From: Phoronis australis
Lineage: Eukaryota > Phoronida > Phoronidae
Assembly (NCBI GenBank): GCA_002633005.1
Contig: NMRA01000563.1
Span: 1-64,000, forward strand
DNA: 64,000 nucleotides
Direction: 5' to 3'
Position numbers and translations under genes: made by a program. The notes beneath the pieces are model-generated. The model was not told the DNA's origin, searched no databases, and worked only from the letters and a program-made list of their open reading frames with translations. Shown here one piece after another: positions 34,701 to 46,700 of this stretch (positions are counted from its first letter, which is position 1; the number at the start of each line of letters is the position of its first letter).

Positions 34701-37700
34701 CCAGCAAGACAGTCTTGTTTTGACTTGGGAGAAAATGTTTGTGCGATGTCTCATAATGAAGAGCATTAATTTAGATTTCGTTCATATTTTGTACATGTGT
34801 ATCGGTGAAGTATTTCCAGGTGTCAGTCTCTTTTGGCAAACTATTTTATTTTCAAGGCCTTGGCTAGAAATTTAGGGGTTCTGCTTCGAAAATGTTTTTG
34901 ACATGGTATCTTGGGAAGAACACTTTATGTTTTATTCATATTTTTTATTAAGGTGTAGGTGAGCATCTCCAGGCGCCAGTTTGGCGGCCTTGACCTCATT
35001 TTGAGGATCACCTAGAGAAATGTTGAACCTTTATCACGTCATGCACTTTATGAAGGTTAATTTTTAAAGCAAAAATTTCTCATATTAATGTGTGTATTGT
35101 AACTGAGTGATTATTTTCAGATATGCTGGAAATAACATGCTTCAAAAAATACTGTTCTTTTCAAAAAATCATTACAAGATAAAATTATTATGTGTATCTG
35201 TAGCCAGGAGGGGCCAATATGGTCACGCTGTGACAAATGCTTGTTTATTTATCAACCCCATGATAGGACTAATTTTGTATTAATACTACAATGAGTAACA
35301 CTTTTGGTTTACAGTGTTTTTTGTTCACATTGGGCTATTGTCAACTGCACTTTTCGTCTGACCTGAGTTTAAACCCTCTGACTTCAGTGAATGCAAGACT
35401 TTTTAAGAATCTCTTTGTACCCATTATAAATATTTGTGGGGATCATTTTGAAGTCTGACACCGTAACACCTGAACATTTTTTTCTTTTGAAGGTCATCTT
35501 CAAGTAGAATATGTGCTTGCATTTTTCTCCACAGTAGACCATATATGCTGCATGTGAGATTTTAAGATTCAGTTGTTGGTGATCCCTGTCCTGAATGGTA
35601 AATGTTTGTAAACAGGAGGATGTTAGATATTGTTAGCACCATGGTTGGGCATTGATTCAGAACCAGGAATAGTGGTAGTCTGGTAGAAGACATGAGGCTG
35701 CGATTACATCAATTTATAAAAGTATAGTAAATTCTCATCAATTTAGGACACTCTCTGCCAAAAATGTGAAATTTTGTTTTCTCATTTTTTCAGGAATTAC
35801 ATGTACTAAAATGGCGCTTAGCTGTAGTTCAGTATTGTAGCTATCAACTGACAATATTTTAAGAGGTTGAGTGCATTCGCAACAATGGTAGAAGCCCGTG
35901 AAAAAATTAAGTGCTATTCTTGCATTTTTTTGTCTGAACTAGTAGGTGAGCAGGGACTTTGCAACCCTCTCTATACTTGATATTAATTTCATAACTCATG
36001 TTATATAACAAAACCGTTTCTGCTAATTATCATGTATACATGTACATCACAAGTAATATCTTGTCAGAGTTAATGTGTGTTTACTTGCATGCTTTTTTCC
36101 TGCATTCTTTGCTTCTACATTCTCTCTCATTCCTTTAGTCAGTTAATGGTAACTGTACCATCCAGAATTTCGTTATTTGTTGGGAGAATTGCAGTAAACA
36201 AATATCTTGCATAATTTTGGGTCAAAAGTCAATGTCGTTATTTGATAATAAATAAAATTGTTATGTCATATTTACTTTTATATTCAAAATTCGACTAACA
36301 CCTGTCATCATTAGAATTAGTTCAGTAGTTCATCACAGGCACTTGTTAGCAATCAATGTGTTCCCGTGAAACTCTAGAAACACGAATGGACGTCGTAAAT
36401 CATCCCAACGGCACTGTCTGTCAGCCCAGGAAACCTTTACTCAAGATGGTGCACATCCTCTTAATCGCCTGTCATTGTACGAGTCCTGCGTCCGTTTTTT
36501 TAAGTTTTTGATTGACTTAAAACCAAAAAATCTCAAAGGCCTGTTTGACCTATTTTAACATCATTCATGACATGAGCCTGGATAGAAAATTGGTGGTAAT
36601 TTTGACGTCATTAAACCAAAGTTAAAGCTTATAACTTTCTGAAAGAAATGTTAAAATTCACAAGATTTAACAGCTGAGCGTCAATGCTTCTACACTGATG
36701 AATGGTTAACTTCGGTCTCGCTGTAGTTATCACCATTACTTCTGTAACGACAATGCCACCTACCATTTACCTCGATGTTTGTTTACTCCTGAAGCTAATA
36801 TAAAAAATTCAATTCACTTTGTAATTTACATCAATGCTCCTCTAGTACAGAAGTTGAGTTAATTTGACATGACATTAAGACATGATCACTCCCATTCCGA
36901 ATTCCTGGACTTATCAACATTTTGTCTTTCAATACTCGTCCAATCATAAGTGCCGTCCACACACAGACTTACCCTAGAATGAAGTTACTCCTGTAACGAG
37001 TTGTTGCTATGTTTGAGGGCTGTGTGGACACTATTCAAACTTACCCCACTTGTGACAACTTGCGTACTCCACCTTATCGAGGTGGGGTAAGTTGCTCTAG
37101 GGTAACTTGCGCCACTTCTAATTCCTGTGTGGCCACTAACCCGGGGCATGGCGGAAGTAAATATCAGCTGCAATTACATACAGACGGGTTTTCTTTTGCG
37201 AGCCTTACTCGCATTAGGTGTTCATTGTCATGCATGCACAGAGCGACAACTTCCACCTTACCCTAGTTATCAGATGTGTTTGGGTGTGTGTGCGTGCGTG
37301 CGTGCGTGCGTGTATGCTCCACTTAAAAGCGGGAAAGTTGCACTACAACAAGTTTATTTAGGGTAGCCCGTGTGTGGACTGGACTTTCAACTGTATCAAG
37401 GTACCTAAACTACACGGTCAACGGACTTATAAACACGGTCACGGACGCATGAACACGACTCACGGACCTGCAAACACCGTCCACTGACTCACAAACACGG
37501 GAATGGACTCACAAAACACGATCCACGCACCCAAATACACGGGACACGGACTCATATTCACGAGGAAACACGGTTAGCGGACCGCCAAACACGGGTCAGG
37601 GACTCATTGGCTTTCTGGGTCAGCTGACATCTCCATTTTGTCCGTACACCGTGTTTGGCGGTCCGTTAACCGTGTTTCCTCATGAATATGAGTCCTTGTC

Positions 37701-40700
37701 CCGTGTATATGGGTGCGTGGATCGTGTTTTGTGAGTCCGTTCCCGTGTTTGTGAGTCAGTGGATGGTTTTTTGCAGGTCCGTGAGTTGTGGTCATGCGTC
37801 CGTGACCGTGTTTATGAGTCCGTTGACCATGTAGTTTAGGTGCCTTGTGTATCCAATTCAACTTTACCAATCTGCTGAACACCAGTTGAATATATTTATA
37901 CTTTGCTAGTAGTTAATGCAAAGTTGGCATTGTGTGGATCACAACAGATCACCTGTCAATCAGTGATGAATGGCCCGTGTCAATATTACGTTGGTGCAAC
38001 TTGGTTTGTTTGTGCCTGTTTGACTAGTATTTTTTCGTAATAAAATTTGAACGTCAGTGTGTGATCTCTATAAAGGCTGATGGAAGGAGGGTGCTAGATG
38101 AGTTTAATTGCAACAGGATGTACCTCGCTGGTTTCCTGCGTGCTGCTAGGTGGTCGGTAGCCAGCACGCAGGTATCACTTAATTTTCCGCGGGAAATGTT
38201 TTTGCACTGGCGTTTCTGATTGGCTGGTCAAATTCTCAACAGGCAGCGCTTTATGCAAAAAAACTGTCTGATTGATGGACAAATGTAAATGTGGCCTGTT
38301 GTACAGACAAATCGGTGCTTAAAATTCGTGTTTAGGAAATATGAATCCCAAAATTTGTGGTTGCACTTTTTCTACTATTGGTGACTTTTGTTTACAATAC
38401 TGTCCTGTATTCATACAGTATGAATAACACCGCACCGGTTAAATCGGCCGCGGGCCAGATATGTATGTATTGTACATGTATGTGCGTCAAGCACACGGCT
38501 ATTAAACATTACTGCAGAAACGAAATAGTTGCTGCTACGCCACTTGGATGACAAGGCTAAAAATCATTCATAGTCCGCCATTTTTTCACATTGTTGTAAA
38601 GCTAACCAATGTCGAGGTTACACCAACCAATGCTAAAGCGCGTGCTACTGCGTGATACTTGCGTGCTGGCTGGGCACGTAGGAAACCAGCGAGCAGGATG
38701 TACTTGAAGTTCAAAGGTCATTCACCAAGGGGTCTCTTCCATATTAGGATCATGACGTCATCTAAACCAACCTAAGCACGTACTGATACTGTATACTTTG
38801 ACAAAAGTCTCGTAGTGAAGACTGAATTCGACTATTTATACTCGACGATACCACACTTATTCCTAGCACCTGGACATGTCATGTGAGCATTACCTTGCTG
38901 CTTTAGGTTGTTTAGCGAAGTATTGCTCTTATGAGCAGTACTTTGCTGTGTTAGCGTATTTGCCAAAGTATTAATCTTGGGAACAGTACCTTGCTGTGTT
39001 AGGCTGTTTGACTAAGTATTTCTCTTGTTCATTTCAGGCTCGTAACCTGGTGAGCAATGAACTGTCGGCCATCAAGGTCATCAAGCTGGAGCCGGGCGAT
39101 GACTTTGCCGTCATTCAACAAGAGATAGTCATGATGAAGGACTGTAAACATGAGAATATTGTGGCCTACTTTGGCAGTTATCTACGTCGGGACAAGCTGT
39201 GGATCGCTATGGAGTACTGCGGGGGAGGATCAATGCAAGACATCTACCATAGTGAGTTGTGTTGGCTAGTCAGTGCCAATAGAAAACTTCCATATAGCTG
39301 TGGCAACCCATTAGCATGACCCACAACCATCAGCTGACCAAGGAGTTATTTAGAGAGGTTCCCACCTAATTCATGGCCTAAATTACAAATTGTCAACCAA
39401 GATGTCACAAATGCTCTACACAATTGTAGATTGCTAAACACGTGCTCTCATTAAGAACATTCTATACACGCGATTTTTATGAATGAGTTGTCTTGCAATG
39501 CATTACAGTAACTGTAGTGTGGGTGAGACATCATTTTTGCATAGAAATCCTGCATGTCTGTGGACATGGAACCTGTTACAATATAAGAAACATTTTCTGC
39601 AATACTTGTAAGTGCACAGTCTTGTCTGTGTACGATGCTGAGTACTAGTTTTATTGAATGTTCCAAATTTGTGTATGAAATATGTTTGATGTGGAATTCC
39701 ATATCAAATGTGTTTGATGAAGAGAAAAGTTTCTTCGTATCTGATCATTTGATGACACGTTTATCTCATGGCCATGATCTTGTAACTCCTGTAGCTCAAT
39801 ATTTAAAATGCCACAAAATCAGAAATTCACTGCTGTTTTGTGCATCTGTGCTCTGCGCGTGTCTGCTCTAGCCTGTGTATCAATGCCAACTTGATTTTCT
39901 TTTCAGTGACTGGTCCACTATCAGAAATGCAGATAGCCTTTATCTGTAAAGAAACTTTAAAGGGTTTGGGCTACTTACACAGCAAGGGCAAGATGCACAG
40001 AGATATAAAGGTAGGTGTCTAAAGTGGTGGGGTGCAAGATGCACAGAGATATAAAGGTAGGTATCTGAAGTGGTGGGGTGCAAGATGCACAGAGATATAA
40101 AGGTAGGTGTCTGAAGTGGTGGGGTGCAAGATGCACAGAGATATAAAGGTAGGTGTCTAAAGTGGTGGGGTGCAAGATGCACAGAGATATAAAGGTAGGT
40201 ATCTGAAGTGGTGGAGGGCAAGTGTGTCCCATTGGGCTGGCTGTGTGCAGGTCTGGGGTGTAGCTCCTTCCACCCAAGTAATTTATACAAAAACAGTGAA
40301 AAACAGTGCAGTGATGCACATAGTGGGGTTCCTATGGGGATAGCTACAGCAGTTTCCCGAATACTAGAACATGTGTCACTGATTGGTGGAGAAAAGAGCT
40401 CTTGTTGGTGAGAAAGGAAATATATTTTCGGTAAAACCTAACCAACAGTTTCAAGCATAGATCTTTTTCATTTTTCAAAAGTTTTTTTCTAATCTTCTTC
40501 TGAATATCCACGTTTTTTCTAAAGAATATCAATAGCTATGGTATTGAACTTTGAAGTGATAAAGCATTTGTTGATGTTTATCGTTTGTGAAAAAAAAGTG
40601 AAAGTTAAAATTTCACTTGTCCACCGTATTGTACCCTAATTTGGTAGTATTTTACTGTATTAGAAAAAAATGTGGTGCGTGAGAAACAAAATTTAACTTA

Positions 40701-43700
40701 ATTTGTTTTCACAAGAAAATAATGCTGTTAATTAGAAAGACTTTGTAGTTTGTGCGGATGGAACATTGTCTACTGGATAGTTGCAGCCGATATAAATACC
40801 AAATGATGTGTGTCAAAAGCAAAGTCCTGCTATTTGTATATCTCATTTTAAATGCCAACACTGACCTCATGATTAGGTGACATTTACTAAAGGTTAGCCA
40901 ATGCAGTGTAAAAAGCCTTACATATTTCACTTGCCATTCCCTTGAAAAGGCACTGGTGACTTGTTTTAGCTCCTGCAATCACTTTATTCTTTTTGTATTT
41001 GGTGGCATAATTCTCCACGGGTAGGTTGAATGTCAGTAGTCTATTGTGTGCAGTTTAACTGTAGTTGCAGGGTGCCTGTTCCCGTGTATGTTCACTGCTG
41101 GTTGATCCAGTTACACCAGCTGGTCTCACAGTCAGGTGAGGCCCTAGATGACTCCTCTTCACAGTTAATAAACTGGGTTTCCATGGTGATCACCTGACCA
41201 TGGTGTGATATTTCAATAGTGTCTGATACAAGGACCAGTCTGACATTGTGAAATGTCAGTTGGTTATGCTGTGTTCCCAGTCTGTAAACACGATAGTTGC
41301 AATGCCTTGCTGTTTAAAAGTACGAGTGTGACTGTCCAGAACTAATTAAAGAGAGACTTTTGCACTTTAAAGAAAGATTATGTTTGTTAGTCATGCTTAC
41401 TAAATAAAAATACGTGGGTGAAACTCAGTACTATGGCTTTTTGGGATATTAGTACAAATTTGATCATTGTTTTCCCTAGTTAACAGCAGGATCAGAAGTA
41501 CACAATTTTGGTTTGTGTAGTTTTAACTCATTGGTTTTTGCTTTTGTCTTGCGAGTAAACAATTATGGGGGTGTCGCTCTCTGTGTACGTGTTTCCATTG
41601 TAATAAACTAGAAAGAATGTCTAGAAACTAAGGAAAAATGTGTATGTGGTTTTGCATTGTTCATGTGTTACAAAATCGACCCATATCATTGCCCAACTTT
41701 ACTTTATCATGGTATTTGTGGTAGATACATCTTAGCTATTTTAGTAACTGTTGCTCCTGACCTGTCTTGCTTGGTATATCAACTAACTAATACTAAATGT
41801 ATACAACGTACGTTGAAAAAGACACGTTCACATCATATCTTGAAGCAGCTGTCTTTGTTGTTGAGTAACAAATACCTTATGGACTTAAAATCTACCTGTA
41901 ATCCCCATAAATTTAAGTCAAAATGTTGGTTCGACCTGTCACTTTAAGCAAAATTCAGGATACATTAGGCGTGACATCATAAGTCTAGTGTAGAGCTGTC
42001 TGTCACTGTTGATGATGTCACTGGCTTGTCTGTGTACTTTGGATTTCATTCAGTGTAAGGCAACACGCTGGGCATAACTTAATAACATCAATGCCAATAT
42101 CAAATGAGATAATAGTAAACCGACTCGTAGCAGTAGTTTTGTTATATGATCCCTCAAAGCTACCTTTTGTTTACTCTGTAATTTTTTAGTCAAATTTGTC
42201 AAGTTCCTGATTTGGACTTTAAAAACATTGTCTCTTGAATCAACAGGGTGCCAACATCCTACTCACAGATGATGGCGACGTCAAGCTGGCCGACTTTGGC
42301 GTCTCTGCCCAGATTACGGCCACTATGTGCAAGCGTAAGTCTTTCATCGGCACCCCCTACTGGATGGCACCAGAGGTCGCTGCCGTCGAACGGAAAGGCG
42401 GCTACAACCAACAATGTGACGTCTGGGCTGTGGGTATCACTGCCATCGAGTTCGCTGAACTACAGCCACCCATGTTTGACTTACACCCCATGAGGGCGCT
42501 GTTTCTCATGTCAAAGAGTGGCTTCAAGCCGCCGACGCTGAAAGATAAAAACAAGTGGTGAGTGTAGTGACCAAGATTGTAACTTTTCACGTAGGGGTTG
42601 GAGTGTGAAATGAGCACGATTGCTGTTAGAGTATGTGGTGTACATGTGACTTGCCATGGTTTGTATTGTATTTTGTTAGAGGTCTTCTGCAGTGCATTAA
42701 AAGTGAACACGTTGAAATTAACAATTTTTGAGACTAAACTCCGCCACATACACTTATTCTACACTTCAACAAATTATTATTTTAAAAGGACCCGTCTTCT
42801 CGCAGTATTTGGTGCCAAATCCCAGCCTTGTTTATCTAAGAACTCCAAAGATAAGTGATAAGTATGACGGGGTCCTGTGACATTTTGTGACTGGCCTATT
42901 TTTTCCATAAATACCGTAAACGTTAGGGTTAACGCCCATAACCACCCATCCCCAACTTTTGGTGGATTTCCGTTTTAAGCGCCCTCTACTTGGTTAAGTG
43001 CCCCTCTGATTTTTAAAGATTTCCAGTTAAACGCCCACCTCTTGGTTAAGCGTGCATCCCCGACTTTTGAAAGTTGATGATTAAGCCCCCAGTGCTAAGG
43101 AAGCGTGCAATTCCCCGACTTTTAAGATAAACATTGATGATAATAATGAGTGCAATGATGGCCTACGAGACCGGCGGTTTGGCAATGCAAGTTATAATAC
43201 AACAAGTAGCAAATTATTGTCCCAGGTCATGGATTTATTTCAGAATATAATACTTGAACATTTTGTAACTTTATTTTTTTTCCATGTTAGCAAAACTTTA
43301 AGAACCCCGCCGGCTTGAATACCTACGATTTCAGCGACACTGTCTGTCGCGCTAAGTTTCTGTCTGCAATGCTCTAGATAAAACATGTTTTCGATAAAAT
43401 AAGGCCTGAGAAACGTGACAGTGGTTTTGCCAACACTCCTAATTCGCTTTAGGTGGGAAGCTCTCGGATATTGAAGAATTCCCATAACCTACCCTTTTTA
43501 GCCTTCCCGAATAATTTTGTTTCTACATTGGCAAGTTTCAGCCGGAACAAAATCCTTCCCATTCGAGTCTGAAATATCTAAGACGTAGACTGACTGAAAC
43601 TACGTGTGGGGACTCGGATGAGGTAAGATTGGCCGCCCAAAACGGCTGTTTGTTGTAATAAGCATCCATGTATGGTTAACCACCCACCCAAGATTTTTTG

Positions 43701-46700
43701 AAATTTCACGTTTAAGTGCCCATGTCTGGTTAACCGCCCACCCCCGGAGTTTTGGGTTTGCCAATTTAACTGCCCAGGGCGGTAACCCGAATGTTTACGG
43801 TATACATAGGGCAGTAACCTAATGTTTACGGTATACATAGGGCAGTAACCCGAATGTTTACGGTATATATAGAGCAGTAACCCGAATGTTTACGGTATAT
43901 ATATAGTGCCAAGGGAGCAAACCCAAATAACCCAGTAATGTATTATGAGGCTTTTCAATTCATACAAACTAATAACTAAAATTCGTAAACAACCTAAGTC
44001 ACATGATTTTTGCCTGTGTATATAGCTGCACATCAATACAAATTCATACAACACATTGTGCAATTGCTCAATGCCATGTTTTTCAATTGTAAGAGGTTTA
44101 CAAAATTTGAATTGTGTGCAAAGGCAGGGAGTTTGCGCTTAGATTTCAAAATTAAGGACGTGAACATGACAAAGCTTCATTTTGCTTCTATGTATCTTTT
44201 ATAAAAAACAAAGAAATAAAATTCCAGCTGTCCACCGTATTGTTTCTTAAATGGTTGATTCCGCTTTACTGTATCTAACTTTGCACCTTCAGTGACTTTG
44301 ATGACAATCATATGGCAGGTCAGTCCTAGAGTTTTGACTGGTAGTTTTTCGAAATTTGCATAGTGCTTTTAAACTACTCGTATAGATGTGTCAGTTAGAA
44401 AGCATGGATTCGACTATCACATGAACATCTAGCGTTGTGGAAAATTCTTTGAACTTAGTGTCTGTGGATTCCAATTTTGATGGTCATAGGTGGCCTTGGT
44501 ATTTGGCTCAGGTTATGCACCCATGTTCATGTAATTGTACACCCCAATTTCTTGAAATTTCCAATTTAGGCACCATCTCTGGTTAAATGCCCTCTCTCAA
44601 ATTTCCGGGCTTGCTGTTGTATTTAACTGCCCAGGGCATTATATGGATTATACTTCTGTGAAGTATTCTTCTAATCCTTTCTCACTATTCAGTTGAGTTT
44701 TTGCCATGGGCATTTCTAATGTGATATTTCTTATTCTGCCACATGTAGGTGTTGTGCTATTAATTCTGTCTTGACCTGGCCATTGTCCAAGGTGATATGA
44801 TCTTAATCTTGCGTGAGGTCACTGACCCTGGGTATATATTCACCTGTCTGAAAGGAGGTTGCATAATGTCTGGTCTGAAAGTGTTCAACAGAGGGAATTA
44901 TAAAAATGCTTCAGATTCAGTTGACACATGGACTTCAGTTAATTAGTCACTGGCCAAGTGCTGTAAATCAAGCCTAGCTTTTCAATATTTTAAGATGCTT
45001 TGACACAATGTGCAGAGGTGGAAATTGTTACTGCAGCATTTATGGTACATGATCACATATAGTTCAAAGTCACAAAACACCTGGGCTCAAATAGTAGTTA
45101 CTCTGATGTTCAAAAAGGCCACCAGTCTACTCATTACCTGCTATATGCCATATTGTTGATGCTGAAGTGGGGTCGACTCTGTTCTAAGCCAGTTTTCAAA
45201 AGCTCAGAAATCACTTTGTGTTGTGGCAAGGAACACGCTGAGATCAATTTTAATGCAGTGAGTGGTGATATTTAATAGTTCAATGTTTTCATGCAAAAAT
45301 TGCCAAGAACTTGTGTTAGATAGCTTTTAAGAGACATTCTTGGCAAGAAAACTAAATTTACAGAAATCAGCAGTACCATGGTGTCTAACCCACTAACTTT
45401 ACAGTAGCAGTCAAATGCTTTGCTGCTGAGCCAATAACTTCAACAAGTCAAACCCATCCAATAATGACTCCTAAAAATCCTTTGAAGGTAAAACATATAA
45501 GATTGTTTTGGTTGATGATTTGTTTTCATTCCACATTCCATAGAACTTGGAATGGCTTTGTTTAGAAAAAGAATTCAAATTTCAACTTGCTTCCAGTCAT
45601 GCTCTGATTCTTGACCACTAAATAATATCGACCAATCATTTGTTGATAGCTGACAGTTTATTCAAACCATGCCAAGTAACTTGTCTATTTTTGAGTTGAG
45701 TCTTGAATGAAGTTTGGTGGCCCTTGGTCACTTTTGGTATTGCCTTCTCCATTGTCGCAGATGTCTCCCTTTGTAGAGACTCTTGATGAAGTGCAATCCT
45801 CCCATCTGTTTGCTATTGAAGAATATGTTTGCTATTGAAGAATATGTTTGCTATTGAAGAATATGTTTGCTATTGAAGAATATGTTTGCTATTGAAGAAT
45901 ATGTTTGCTATTGAAGAATATGTTTGTTATTGAAGAATATGTTTGCTATTGAAGAATATGTTTGCTATTGAAGAATATGTTTGCTATTGAATAATATGTT
46001 TGCTTGTTTCTAGGTCACCCACCTTCCACCACTTTCTCAAAGTTGCACTCACCAAAAACCCCAAGAAGAGACCAACTGCAGAGAAACTACTGGAGGTAAA
46101 CAGTCATGTATTGAGAACTTCCATAATAACCCCTGTACCATTTTACTGAAGTGAGTTAGCTTCCAAAAAGGGCCACCAGGAGGATCTTTGGGAAAGAAGG
46201 GCTGGGGCTCTTTCGAAAACTTATGTTGTTGCGCAAAGCGGCCCCATTCCACTGTGGGCTTTTTAAGATATGTTGTAAGAGAAAAGTTTCACTTTGTATT
46301 TTAACTGTCCTTTTAGAGATCAAGAAAAATCCCATATGGGATTTTTTAAGATTTCCGAAGGAACCCTATGGGGGGCATTTTCCTTGTGGGGCTATTTTGG
46401 AAATTCTCAATATTGCTTTGTCAGAGTATGCTCAAGAATTTGTACATTTTAAGTGGCATTTGCATGATAATTACTAATTGTATTTAACTATGTTGGAAAT
46501 TTGACTTAAAGTGGCGATGTGAATGAAAAGTGGCACGTGACGTGCTTACTTGTGGCAAAATTGAACCGCTGCCTGGGGCTGAACTCTGTAGACACTGTTG
46601 ATGGAGGTCTGATACTGCACCAAGACCTACTTAGACTCACTTTGTTGTGGCCAGAATGTTTAAATCTGATGATCTGATGACTGTGGATGGTTGCTTTACT

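Larger units (their letters stand above)
19703..39037 (+). other. MAP4K intron 1 (~19.3 kb)
   Basis: By far the largest intron. It contains the SINE-like, MITE, minisatellite and foldback features listed separately. The stretches 20300-22060, 22520-23530, 23620-26870, 27130-28400, 28870-30460, 30870-34340 and 35050-36940 show no exon or named element to me. Short open frames in them lack homology and splice context. Confidence 0.85.
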
